Assembly: GCF_036884655.1 (NCBI RefSeq)
Contig: NC_088348.1
Location: forward strand, 26,621,501 to 26,685,500
Reading direction: 5' to 3'
DNA from: Musa acuminata AAA Group
Taxonomy: Eukaryota; Streptophyta; Magnoliopsida; Zingiberales; Musaceae
DNA: 64,000 nt
Part shown: piece after piece, positions 46,501 to 60,500 of the stretch
Layout of the letters: every line of letters begins with the position of its first letter
How positions within the stretch are numbered: the stretch's first letter is position 1
The notes under the pieces: generated by a model
Databases searched by the model: none
The model's input: only the letters and a program-made list of their open reading frames with translations
Told to the model about the DNA's origin: nothing
Position numbers and translations under genes: made by a program

Positions 46501-49500
46501 CCTGTGCATAGCAGTAGCTAGCATGGTACAACTGTATGTGGTTTAGTGGCTGACTACCTACACAGCTCAATGTGCTAAACTTCCTTTCTAGGATGCGTTA
46601 AATGGATGGCCTTCTGTATGTTGTAATGCAGTCCTCATCGCTTCAGTTCACAACTATGAATGCTATGATGAAAACAATATTTATTAATTGATTCATCATG
46701 TCTTGCTATCTGAGTTGAATTTATCTAATCATTATATATAATGAATTTTGCACATCAGCATTGCTGCTTTTCTTTTATTTCATTAGCTTATTCAAGATTG
46801 TTTTTCAGCTTTTACTGACATGGGCAGGTTATATCGAGCCTGTTATGGTCATACTTCATGAAAAAGAACCTACTTGGGCTGGGCGAATCTCGTGGAAGCA
46901 TCACACATGCATGATATCTGCACTTAGCATCAGCACGACTCTTAAACAGCATCCTATGATATGGTCCGCTTCAGTAAGTTTTACATAATTGATGATGCCC
47001 GTGCTGAAGTTTTAGTTCATGAAAAAATAATAGCAGCCATATAAACCAGGATTCAACATTGTTATTATCATGCTGCTATGGCATGCAATTCTGTTATGTT
47101 CATCAGCATTGCTAGCTACTCCTGGGACATTAAGCTTTGGAAAACCTTTCCACAGACAATTTTTTTTATTATTTTTGTCATGCGGAATTGGTTGTGCCCA
47201 AAGCATTACCCTTTTGATTAGCACATACCATCATTTTTAAACTGTCTACCAGAAGATCCACATGTAGGTTTAGAAGGTTTTTTAGTTCATTTCTGTGCAG
47301 TAGGTAAGTTATGTTGGAATGGTTGCTATATTACCTGTAGCTCATTGCATGGAAGATTCTAATAATAACTTTACCTTTCGGTGCTTGTGCGGTTCAATTC
47401 GTTTGAATCGATTTCATTAGCAGAATGCTCGCGTCTCCAACATGCTTGTTCCTACTACCTTATATATTGCCATTTGAAAACCATCACATTGAAGCTCTAC
47501 TGATTTTGAAGCCTAACAAAACCATGTTTTAATTTTTTTTTTCTCTTTTGAACAGATTTTTGCTGGATTCACTTATCCAAGATTGCTTGACAATTGTCTC
47601 GTTTTGCCTGTTAGTGAATAGAGAGGACTAGTTTATCATCTGGAAATTCACGTGATGTCTATCCTTTGTTTATTTGATATAAAATCTGTTGTATCATAAA
47701 ATTCTATATTAAGAGACATAACTTTCAAAATTGAATCCAAATGACTTCATTCTTTGATTCAATTTATATCTAAGTAGAATCCTAAACACCAATCGTAATT
47801 ATTGCTCTAACCCTTTGCCAATGGTTACAAAATGACCACCAAAATTCTTAAATAACAAGTAAACAATGGCCAGCTACTCAATTTAGACTATTTGAGTCTT
47901 GACTTCATTAAATTTGGACATAAGTTAAAACTTAAAACCTAATTTAAATTTGTGTTGTGTCATATACTTGTGATATGCATGTACTAGCAATGGGTTTGTA
48001 AACTTTCTTAGCATGATCCGTTCCATTCGTATTATTAGTTTATTACCAAATAAGGTTTAGATACTACAGGTACTACATTGTTCCCTAATCAATGTTCCCC
48101 AGAAATTTGGTTGGCTTGCCAATATTGGAAAAGAGTTCTAAGTTGTATGTGAACTATGTTTATATTCTGGAGCATGTACAATGTCTTCGGATTCTGTAGC
48201 CAAGACTAACGAGTTTAGGAATATGTTGTCGTGTGGTAACATGACATGGTACTCTTTGGTTTGCATGAAGGTGTGATGATTGAATCATGTACTATATCGA
48301 CACAGTGTTACCTCGCTATTGTGTATTGCTTCCCAGGTATGCCAGTACAGCACCTTCATTGGTCATATTTTGTGGTAAAGTCCAATCTTGCAGAATCCTT
48401 AATGGAGACAGCTTGGATTTGGATCAGAATGTTCATCTGTTGTCCACATTGGTTGACCACTGTGTTTGTTATATTTGTGCTTGGTGCTACCTGACTCCTA
48501 GAATTAAGCGGATATATGATTTTATTGATTTTAAGATCATTTGTTTGAATGACTAGCAGAAGATAATATTTTCATCCTTAAATCACTTTTGTTTTTTATT
48601 TTCTATTTGAGATATTGAAGCTCCTGTTTGGTTGAAATGAAGCCGAGTTGCTATAAAATACCATGCTGTAGAGGGCACCCTCCAGTCATGATTTTGTTGA
48701 ATCATTGGATGTGTGCCATTTTGTAGGAACTGGCCCAGTATGTTTCTTCTTTGGGAGAACTTTGATGGCTGAAAATGGAATGGTTGCTTGTTCTTTCTAT
48801 CAATTTGGTTTTTTGTGCTCCAGCTACAGCCAATAAATTGTTCTGTTATTTTGCTTCTGCATATGTCTTTAAGCATTTCATTTCTGACCACTTTTATTAT
48901 ATTCTGATTGTTCTTCTGAGAAGTTATTCTTTCTTCAGAATATTCCTCATGATGCAAACAAACTTCTCGCTGTGCCTTCTCCTATTGGTGGTGTTCTTGT
49001 TATCTGTGCCAATACTATTCATTACCACAGTCAGGTCATTCATTCTCTTTTTGAGATGTTTTGTTGTAGTGTTTCCTATCTGTACTTTTCTTCCACTTGT
49101 TTTTCATCCTGGTTTGGTGATTTGCAGTCCGCCACTTGCTCGCTTGCCCTCAACAGCTTTGCTACCCAGCCAGAAGGCAGGTATTGTCTGACAACTCCAT
49201 ATTTTAACTATTTATTTACAATGCTGCAGATCTGCGTGTTGAGTTGTCTTGGGCTTGCCTATGGAATCGTGAACAATTTCGTCACAACTCATAACATTGT
49301 CATGTTGACCTTTTAATTTTATTACAGTACAATTATCAAGTTTGTTTACCATTCTAATACTAGATTCTTATTTGAAACCTGAGAAAATATGTTTATTAGA
49401 ATCTAACTTATAGGAATTTATTATAAAATATAGAAAATTTGTCTGCCATTTCTTTTAGGCAAAAGGGCAACCTAGTGCATTATGCTCCTTCCAAAGTTGT

Positions 49501-51546
49501 CTGGTGTGGGTAAATGTGTATATGTGTGAATAAAGGTTCACAGTTTTGTGTACCAGTAGTGCACCGGTCAGGCCTCGGACAGGTCTATATTGGTGTACTG
49601 AATACTGGTATTGCTGGTGTGTACCAAGTTTCAGAAGAAGCATGAAAAGAAAAGCTGAAAAAAAAAAAGAACTGTCTGGTGCAGGGCTATGTATTGCCAT
49701 GTACTGGGTGGTAGAGGTCTTGTGGCAGTGGTATATACTCTGGACCGGGCCTGGTCCGCGTACCAGTAGATTGCTGGACATGCATATACTGCCTGTACTA
49801 ATCCTTACAGGTGGTATTTCAAACATTGGTATGAATATTTTTTAAAATTTTTTTCTCCATCTGGATTTTCTTTTTCAATACTCTTAATTTTTCAATCAGT
49901 CGCAGTTTTATTCTTCTAGGACTTCTCAAGACCAAGGGTAGTTGGTACTTGGGTGCTTTATGACTTAGAAGGATTCCTGCAAATTGTTGCTTTTTTCGCT
50001 TATTTTTTTCACTTTAGTAAATATGGTCAACTGACAGTTTCTTTTTACAACCTTAAGCCGTATAATCAATCTAAATGGGAACATTTTATCCAACTTGCAA
50101 CTTTCACTTTTGAGATGAACACTATGGTATTATTGCCTTCCTGCCTTGGTTTCACAGAGAAAGATGCAAGGTTGCAGAGGCAAAGAGGCAGCATGAGATG
50201 CACTGGTTGTTCTGGCAATAGCCTTTCCAAACATCCACCTTACCTGCGGGTGAGGCAAAGATAGGCAAAGATGTACTTTTGCTTTTGAGATGAGATATAA
50301 CCAAGTATACTTCGAGTTAAAATAACACTTGAAGGATCTGATGAGCTGAAATTTCTGTAGCATTATTGCAACTGATACTTTTCATATTACAGCGAGTGAA
50401 CAATTAAAATAACAGTTGCTTTCTTTAGCCAGACTCTCGATCAATTATATCAGGACTCTGATATGTAGCCCGATACCAACGCAGTTCAAATTCAAACTAG
50501 ACTTAGGTCAGTACATGACAGAAGTCATGGTAACTTAACTTTAACCTAATCCAAACAACATCTAATCAAATAATTCAACTCAGAAACAAGCCTAAATCTG
50601 AAGTTTCCAGAAAATAAATATGCCAGTGTACCGAAGTGCAGAAAAAAAACTGACCTATCTTTTGTTATTTTATTCAATAATATTGAGTAGTATAGGTTGG
50701 TATATAGCCCAGTGTACCGGTGTTGTATTGGTCCAATAGGTTATTAGATTTGGTGTGAACCAGTAGTACATCTTTGCTTTTATGGTCTTATCATACATTT
50801 TCAACATGTTAAAAGACATTGTACAACTGATACTCTTTTTGTTTTTCTCAAGGCTAGCATTCTGAATTTCTGCTATAATTTGTCTTACTATCTACATTTT
50901 TCACATTAGATTGACCTTTTTGTTCAGATTTTTATTCTTCTCCGAACTTGACAGACTTCCGATAATAGGACCAGGTTTTCAGGATTCGGTGCTGGTAGAC
51001 TATATTTTTTCTAGTCATTCTACTATGCTACTGACTAGATGCTATTGTTTTGAGAACCCAAGACATTGTTTTTATTCTTGTTTCTCTAGTAATTAGAGAA
51101 ACCAAGTTATCGTTGATCTTGATGCTTGGAACTGTTAATATGTTCATTTGTGTGCAAACTTTAATTGTTTAATTAACCAACAGAACTTTTTCATCTTTAA
51201 TTGATTTGAGGAATTCTTCCTCTCTCCACTTCACATCATTTTCATCCTTCTATATGAGTGTGCATGTGCATGCCTATGATCACCTCTCTACTGTGTGATT
51301 TAGTTATTCCTGGTCCATAATAAAGTATTGAAATCTTCATCTTAAATTGATGTGAAAGATTTTGAAATATTAAATTGCTTGGTAGCCAACAATAACATTT
51401 GGCTTTTAATGTCTTGGTAAATTGTCTGTGAATGAAACAGTTGGATAGTCTTGTTTAGGGTTTTAAATAGCAGTTGGATCTTTACAAAGAACTGATCCAA
51501 CCAAGGAACATTAGGGGTCATATAGCTTGGTATTGGTCAGTATTCC

Positions 51547-51588
<42 letters not shown>

Positions 51589-54500
51589 GTGACACTGTGG
51601 TAAAAGTTGGTAATCACTTGATATACCAGTCCTGTACTGACCTTACAAGGTGTGTTAGATTGAGATTCTGAACAGTGGTTCTGTTAATTTGTTAACCCTT
51701 GTTTTCATACTTGATTTAGTGATTGTTTGCATGTTCTTGCTGTGGTGGGAGAATGTCTGTTATGGGATATGGAAAATCAACTGCAGCTCATTTTTAATTT
51801 GATCTATGTTCCGTAGTTGAACAATCAATTATAATGGTATGTTTTTGTTACAGCTTTCCTACAGACATGAGTTAATAGTGACACTACAAATCAACAACAT
51901 AAACTAAAATTTTGTCAGTCAGCTTAAATTTTTTGTTATAACTTATAATTAGGAACACCATTGCTTCCTTAATTACAGCTGAAATCATTCATAGATGTGG
52001 TTGCTTGTTTGTTCTCATTTTAGTTTACATCTTCCATATGGCTGTGTAGTTTTTTATGGAATTTAATTTGATGGAAGATATGAGCGTTTTACTGATACAT
52101 ATCTGTTTCAGTTCAGAAATGCCAAAAGCAAAGTTTACAGTGGAGCTTGATGCAGCCAATGTGACATGGTTATCACCTGATGTGGCCATGTTCTCATCAA
52201 AGACAGGCGATCTATTACTGCTAACATTAATTTATGATGGGAGGTATTGCTGCTGTAACTTTTTTGATAAAATTATAATAAATTTAAGACAATGGCATCT
52301 TACGTGTTGCATGCAAATCATCAACTTTATCGAAGCCTTGAGGAAAATGGTCGCTAATTCTTCTATCATTGTGTTTTTTCTCATGATGCTGTTTGTTAAT
52401 TTCATGATAGCCTTTTCATTCTTCTGCTGCAAAGTTAGTCTTGTTGATTGTCACTATCTTTCGAATGTAAAATGAGTGGCATAGTGATAATAAATTTTGC
52501 TGAATCTTGTTGTTCTTCCTTGCAGAGTTGTGCAGAGACTTGAACTCATGAAATCAAAGGCTTCAGTTTTGACCTCGGTTAGTTGTATTTGCTCTGGATC
52601 TTGCTATTTTGGGCCTTTTTCATAATCATATTTCAATCTATTGTTTCACTTTTTTGCTTAGCTTTGCTCTGATTTAGCCTAATCTTGTTTCTGACAAGGG
52701 CATCACAACCATCGGTAGTTCCTTCTTTTTCTTGGGTAGCCGCTTGGGGGACAGTCTTCTTGTTCAGTATAGTACTGGAACATCTGGTCCAACTTCTGCA
52801 AATGGGAAAGATGAGGTGAAAAAGTAAAATGTTTCTCTTACCTCAGTTACTTTTTGCAACATGAATACTTGAAAATTGGCTAGGATATTTGTTGTGGTCT
52901 TGGTGTACTTTATATTTCTGATTGCCATGCAGGGTCACTTAAGTAACTCTGATCTTCTAGTAGTTGTCTAATTCATATTGAGCTATACTGGAATATTGTA
53001 TTAGTGGTTGAAAGCAAAGTTTTTAATTTCGAATGATACCACCCATACGGGGCGATACGTACTGGTCCGCCAGCAGACCGGTACGTGGACCGCTCGCTAT
53101 CGAGTGGTACTGTCGATTGGGGTTGTTTCCGCCCTATTATTGTAGCATGCAGTATTAGCCGAGGGAGAATGAAGAAGAGGGAGAAGAAAAGGGAGAACCT
53201 GGAGATCCAACGTCGCTCTCTCTTGACGATCTCGATCCATCGCAGTGATTTAAAAAGCACTAGGTGCTAAGGTCCAAAAACGCTCGAGGCGCTTGCCTGA
53301 GCGAAGCGAGGTGCTAAAATATAAAAATATATAATATAATTAATAAATATAATTATTTAAATAAAAATATACTATTAAATTAAAAAATCAGGTACAAAAT
53401 CACAATGTCACATTAATAAAAAGTCTGAAAAATCAAAACAATAAAATTTTATATTAAATCTATTGAGTTGCTTTGTACACTTGTCATTTATTCTGAAACC
53501 TAACAATAAATTTAAATAAATAAAAATTAATAATATTAAAATCAAAATAATATATTATTAATATAATAAATAAAAATACTATTATTAGTATACAGTTAGT
53601 AGTATACTGTTGATGTACTGTTAACAGTGTAGTGAGAAGATCGAGGCTGTTGAGGCAACGACAACGGGAGTGGGAGCAGGAGCTGCGAGCGGCGAGCGAC
53701 AACGGTAGTAGCGACAGCGGAGAAGAAATCTCAACGACAAAATCGCGAGAGTTAGGGTTGGGGAAGTCCGGGAAATCGCAAGAGGGAGCATGATATCGAT
53801 GATTTAGTTGGTTCGATTGAACCAACTAAAGCACCAGAGACCAACCAGACCTAAAAATCTGATTCGGTTGCCTGGTTTAACCCAGGCGCTCGCCCGAAGC
53901 GCCCAACGCCTGGGCTCGGGCGAGCGCCCAGGCGGCGCCTCTTTAAAGCACGCCGCTTGGAAATGAAGCGAGGCGCTCGGGCCTTGCCTCGCTTGAGTGC
54001 CTAGGTGAGTGCCCGAGCGCCTATTGTAATCACTGATCCGTCGTTGACTTTCCTCATCCATGCGGGGAGAAGAAGCCTTGGTGGGGAGAAGAAACCGTTC
54101 CCCACGCAGGGAGAAGAAACGAGGCGATGTCGCCTCGACGACGTGGGGAGAAGAAACTGCCTCTTCTCCCCGCATGTGGAGAAGAAACGAGGCGATGACG
54201 ATATGCTTTCGCTCGGTATGCTCGTATCGTACTGTACTGAGCTAAGATTGAAACTTTGGTACAGTACGAAATTGCAATCCTTGGTTGAAAGTATTGTTAT
54301 TCGAATATAGATAATTTGATATTTAGTACTAACAGAGAGACTGATTTGGGACTTTTGGTGTATGTCAAAATTGGAAAGCAATCATCAAAAGAGTTCTGAC
54401 TTCAACATACATATAATGCATCACAAGTTTAGTTGCTCTTCAGCAGTTGAGGAAATCACATTGAGCCATTGGAACGTAGTAATTGTTTAACTAATTGACT

Positions 54501-57500
54501 AGCAGATTACTTGCCCTGTTGGTCTTGAGTTCAAATGTGAATTGAAAAATATGGCAAGAATTTATGGGTGGAGAAGGTGATCATTTTGATATCTAATCAG
54601 ACAAAAAGGTACTAAATTTTGCATGTAGTAGTCGGTACAGATCAATATTTTTTGGTCTGATGTCTGATCCATACTCAGATTAGATGATCTTACCCAATCT
54701 GAATTGAAACTAAACCTATTTCCCATAGTCTCACCATATCAGGTTTACAATGGGGTAGATAAATTGACAGTAATTGTATTAGTATTATGCCTATCACTAG
54801 TATTACCAACTTATTTTAAATTTCTTGTGCCTATCATTTGTCTTTCTTCTCTCTATTTTCTGTCAGGCTCTCCCTATCTCTCCCTCCATTCCTTTGCATC
54901 GGTGCCTCCTCTTCCTCGTCTCATCGCCATGACCTCCTACCGGTTTGTTTCATCTTCATTCTGCTCCTCTTCCACCATCTACCTTTCTACTTCCTTCCCT
55001 CTTCTCTTTGTATTGTTCTGTTTGTCTCTCTTTCTTTATGGTCCAGGCATAACCAGTCACACCGGGTGTTGGTACACCACCTCATACTGGCATCAAGGCA
55101 GTCTGACTATGTGAAAGTAGTTATTTAGCTCTTCTTTGTTGTTAGATACAATGCCCTTTATTCTTCTATTGCGTTTGTTAGTTTATATTGGATAACAATT
55201 GATAATCTAGACCGGTTACTGGATCGTCGCTTGTCTTTATCTTCAAGAATATGTCTGTTGACTAAATGTTGTTTTACATGTTAGAAACATACATGTCTTC
55301 GTCAAATTCTTAAAAAATGATCATACTAGCGATATGGATGGGTATTTTCTTGTTTGACTTTCAACCATTACATGGACCACTAGCTTTTGTCTGATTTGAT
55401 TTCATATTGGGTTTACCACTAGGTGTTTACTGGTTTGGTATGTATCAAGTGTTAAATAGTTCTATACTGGAACCATGCTGGCTGCTATTGGCTCTGGATT
55501 ATAAACCATGCTGCATAACTTATCAACAAGACTTTTTATTTGGTTATTTTGGTTTGCAGTGAGGGTCATAAACCATTTGATTAGTCAGTTCATTCTGGTT
55601 TGAGGATTAGTTTCATACATACTGACGGTTCTTTTAGGTTGTTGTAAATCCATATCATTTATAACCATGTGCATACGATTGACAACAAAAACCTTTTACT
55701 TATGTTTGTTATTGCCTAAATTCCTCTTTTTAAATTATAATTCAAATGGGTTGGCATTTTTTAAATAGTACTTTGATGGTTCAATTTGTAGATCTTATTC
55801 TGCTATGGTTCCATTTCCACATTGCAGGTTGCTGATACCGAAGGTGATCTCCACTTAGCAAAGCGTTTACGAAGGACACCGTCCGATGCTCTACAAGAGT
55901 TTGCTAGTGGTGAGGAGCTGTCTCTGTACACTACTACCCCAGATAGCTCTGAAACAGCTCAGGTATGTATGCATTTAGTTGCCGTGGTTGCCCCATGCTT
56001 GTGATATGAATTTTTCTTACGGTCACCTCGTTCTTATGTTTGTTCTCTTTACGGAGGAAGTGTTTTATTTGGTATTGTTGTTGCAAGAAATCTCAGTATG
56101 ATGCATTAAAATGAACCATAATAAAGTAGGGCACCCAGAGAACTTTTTTTGAAGATTGTTTGCTTATATCTTGATTCTTGTGCACATATAATAGCAGCTT
56201 GTGTGAATCAATCTTGTCTTATCTTGATTGGTGGGACCTGCACAAGCAGACATGTTTTTTCTCCAACATATCTGTACATCAGTGATGCTGCAGTTTTTGT
56301 TTGCTTCTGTACTGTGGCATTAATTTCAAAATGATACACATCCACTTGCTCTACTGGAATTATTATAATCTTCATGGGTTTAAGATATTGATCAATTAGC
56401 ATCTATGCTATGATTGCATGCCTGGTATGCACTTTGTTTATTGTTCATGATGTTATTCTTGTTGCATGAATTTGCTTTCTGCTGTGTCTAGTGCATGTTC
56501 AGCGCATCAGCCTGGTGATAGTCTATTCCCATTCAAGTGCATGGATGTATTTTGTTCTATATTCGGGTGTGTTTCAGTGTTTGCCTTACTGTTTATGTGC
56601 CTATTGTTATTTATAATAGCTTCAAATGCTCGTGAAATTGTCTGTTTACAATATCTTTCCTATATCACTATCTTTTACTGCATATTTTTTCTTTTGTATA
56701 GTCAATGTTGTACCTTTGTATGCAGAAGTTCTTCTCATTTATTGTCAGAGATTCTTTGATCAATGTTGGTCCATTGAAGGATTTCTCCTATGGTTTAAGA
56801 ATCAATGCTGATCCCAATGCAACCGGAATTGCAAAGCAAAGTAATTATGAACTGGTTAGTTTAATTATTATTGTTTTTTTTCATTATTCATAACTTTGAG
56901 GATGCATTACAATGCTTTAGTTTCTTTTAGTCAGAAGCTTCAGAATATGTTTGGTTGTCAAATTGAAAGGGTTCTAATTATAATGTGTCTAGATGAAAAC
57001 ATGGAAATTTGATGAAGTTGGGAAATTTTTGTAGGCGCCGAATGATTCCTTACGATATACTATGGATTTTCACTGAACAACATAAAAATCCAAAACTTAA
57101 AGCTCTGTTTTGATGTTGTTAAACTTTGTTGACTGAAAGATTTCGACTTAAAGAAAATATTAATCAACTACTAAATTCTTTTGCTGGTACCAAAAATGTG
57201 TTCATATTAAAAATTATGGAGACTGAAGCCATGAATAAATCCTAATAGTTCTCATCATTTAAATGTACTTTATTGTGACCCTATCATTTTGTTTTGTGCT
57301 ACTAAGCTTAATTATACACTTTCAATTTTCGTTTCTTGGTTGTGTATATGTCTCTTTGATGAGACATATTGTTCGATAGTCCTTTCCCCCACTTGCAGCT
57401 ATATAATCTTGGAATAAGGACTAAAGAAGGTCATGATGAAGTTTAATGGACGGCCTTATGGTGTTGTGGCAAAAAAAATATCATGGTCGATGGAGTCGAA

Positions 57501-60500
57501 GTAATTTGGTCTTTTTTTTTTCTTTTCTGGATATTAATGTTGTTGCTATTATGTGCTTGTTTGCGACAACATTCTGCTATTTCTATCTAGTTAATATATT
57601 TAGTCTATCTCCGGTGGTACTAATATGGTTTTTGTATATCTGTTCAATTAGGCACAAACTGGATAATACCTGTCTACCTCTACATTATCTCGCTGATTTA
57701 GCTTTTATTAATTTTTCAGGATTTTGTACTTATTTGACCTTTACGTTATCCAGAAATTACTTTATTTTCTCAGACAGTGAAGCTTTAAATAAAATTGACT
57801 TTAGTGTTTCATATCCATGATTCATGTTCAGGTATGTTGTTCGGGTCATGGGAAGAATGGAGCTCTTTGTGTGCTTCAACAATCAATTCGTCCTGAATTG
57901 ATCACTGAGGTGAACTCTGGTTTTATTATTCTTTGATATTTCTGGGCAAGGGCATGGCTTGCTGATATCTTATGACAAATTTCAATAGGTTATAGTTGTT
58001 CTCTATTTGTCAATGTATAAATTTTTTTATCATTTATCAATTATTCAACATGATAGAGAGATTGCAGAAGATATTGTTTATGGAACAAAAGCTGGGTGGT
58101 TAAAGGGGAGATGGGAGTAAGAATTTTTGTGTTATCATCTGGTTCAGTTTAGATTAAAAGAAAGTTTTGTAAGACACATGTTACGTCACTTATGTTTTAT
58201 GAATCGAAGTGTTGAACATTTAATAAGCAATATATGCAAAATTCTTTTGTTGCTTGAGATGAGAAGATGTGTTGAGTTAATAGAAAAGATGGAAAAAAAG
58301 AAATATTTTTATTCGTGAACAGTTAGACTTAGCTCTAATGTAGGTAATCTGAGAGAGATTGTCTAAGATACTTTGAAAATTCTTCAATTGTCCTGCAGGT
58401 TGAGTTGCCTGGATGCAAGGGGATATGGTCTGTCTACCATAAGGGCTCTCGTGGTCATGCAGCTGACTCGTCAAAAACAATGATGGAAGATGATGAATAT
58501 CATGCCTACTTAATAATAAGTTTGGAGACCCGTACTATGGTGATTTCAACTTATAGTACTTGATGATAATATGTCCTTGCTCCAGAGCGCTAAAGTTCTC
58601 TTATTGTTTCATTTTGACTTATTATCTAATCTATGATGAAATATGATATTAGATCTATAATTTAATGTACCTGTTTTCTAAAAAATTATGTAATTCTGCT
58701 ATTCATAATATTCTCTTTTGTATGATATTTGCACAACTTTCTTCCTAAAATAAACATACTGACTTTACTGAGAGACCTATGAAATTAAGCCTCATGATTT
58801 TGCTGTGCCTTCATAAATCATGTTATGAGCAAATTGGTATTGGATATTTGTGCATGAAACTCTCCTCATATTTGGTAGATGACATGGTCTTAAACTCTTA
58901 TCAGACAGCAACTCTAAAAGGCCACAATCTTTTGAGCATGCTTGACAGAATAAGGCTTATGAGAGATCTATTATGCAGAACCTAGTAGTTGGTTGACATA
59001 CAGTTTCGCTGGTGAAGCATGCCAGACTTTTACAGAATACACAACTTGCATGAGAAGATTTTCTTCCTAATCGATTATCACATAAAGGTTCCATCTTCTG
59101 CAGATTTTCAAATGCTAATATTAACAATCGATCTCTACATAGTTGGGCTCCAAACTCATTTTTCTTTTTAAATATTGTACATCTTCTGAGTCAGTTTTTC
59201 TTGCATGTTAATGCGAGCTCATGTGATTGTTTGGAAAACTAGAAGTTCATTCATTCCAGATGAAAGGTGTCCTCCACTCCTCTCTTTCGTCTTTTCTATT
59301 AATCTGAATGTGCAAAAGTTTGAAGTACCCATACATGGTAGTGAGCAACAATCTTGCATTTCTGCAAAAATGATCCAGCTGGTGTCTTGCTAGATTTTAA
59401 TCTCTGTAGTGGTATATCTGAATTATGATCCTAATTGCTTGTCTGTTGTCATCTAGGTTCTTGAGACAGCTGATGATCTGGGAGAGGTCACGGAAACTGT
59501 CGATTATTATGTTCAAGGAAGTACAATTGCTGCAGGGAACTTATTTGGAAGGTGAGTGTTGTATCTTCTTCACAAAAACATTGTGTAATTGTTTCAGACT
59601 ATACTGTTTAGTAGTTGTACAATTGTCTGTTGATGATATTTCTTCACCTAGCATAATTATTCAAATAATATGTTTGAGCTAGGATCGCAATATTGCCTTG
59701 TATGGTATGTTATGTGTGATATCTACCTGTCCAACAGTCTACTGGTATGTGGATCAGGGCATATCAGACAGTATTTCCAGTACAATTTCTATACCACTTG
59801 GTATGCCTTGTACAGGGCCTGTACTGCTCAATACCGGGTGGCACATGCCTTATACTAGTTTCTTTTTTTGTTCTTCTAGTCTTTGTTTCAAGATTTTTTC
59901 GACACTTGGTACATGCACGTGTACTGATGCTTGGTTTAGCAAGATGAGAAATTGCAAGAAGAATATTCATGAGATAAGAATCCATTAGTGTTTAGGATGA
60001 TGTGAATTATTCATATGAAACATAAATGAAGATTGGTTTAACCTAGTGGTGAACTGGACTGTTTAGTACGTTGTCTTATTCATGGGCTTGATTGGTCAGG
60101 TAATTCTGATTTGATGCTGACCTCTTCATCAATATATTCAGGCTGTTGGTTCTGCAACTTGTAGTTCCATTTGCTACTTTAGGACACTTTTCTATGGTGA
60201 ATAATAGAGACGACAGTAGGCCGGTTTTGGGTCTGGGTAACTACTATCCTGGACCTAAACCTGGACCAAGTCCAAATAATTTGTGTGAGATTGGAGCTGG
60301 CCCTACCTAATTTAATATTGGGTTGGGTCCGTGTTCAGGTTGATTATAGAAGATTGAAATTTTGTTGGATTTCAATTTTTTTCATAGGTATTAAATATGT
60401 TCAAGTTGAAAGCAAAAAAACAAGATTAGCAAGTAATTTATGTTATGCAATTAGATTGTGAGGAATATCATGAAAAACAGTACAAGAAACAATAATAGAA

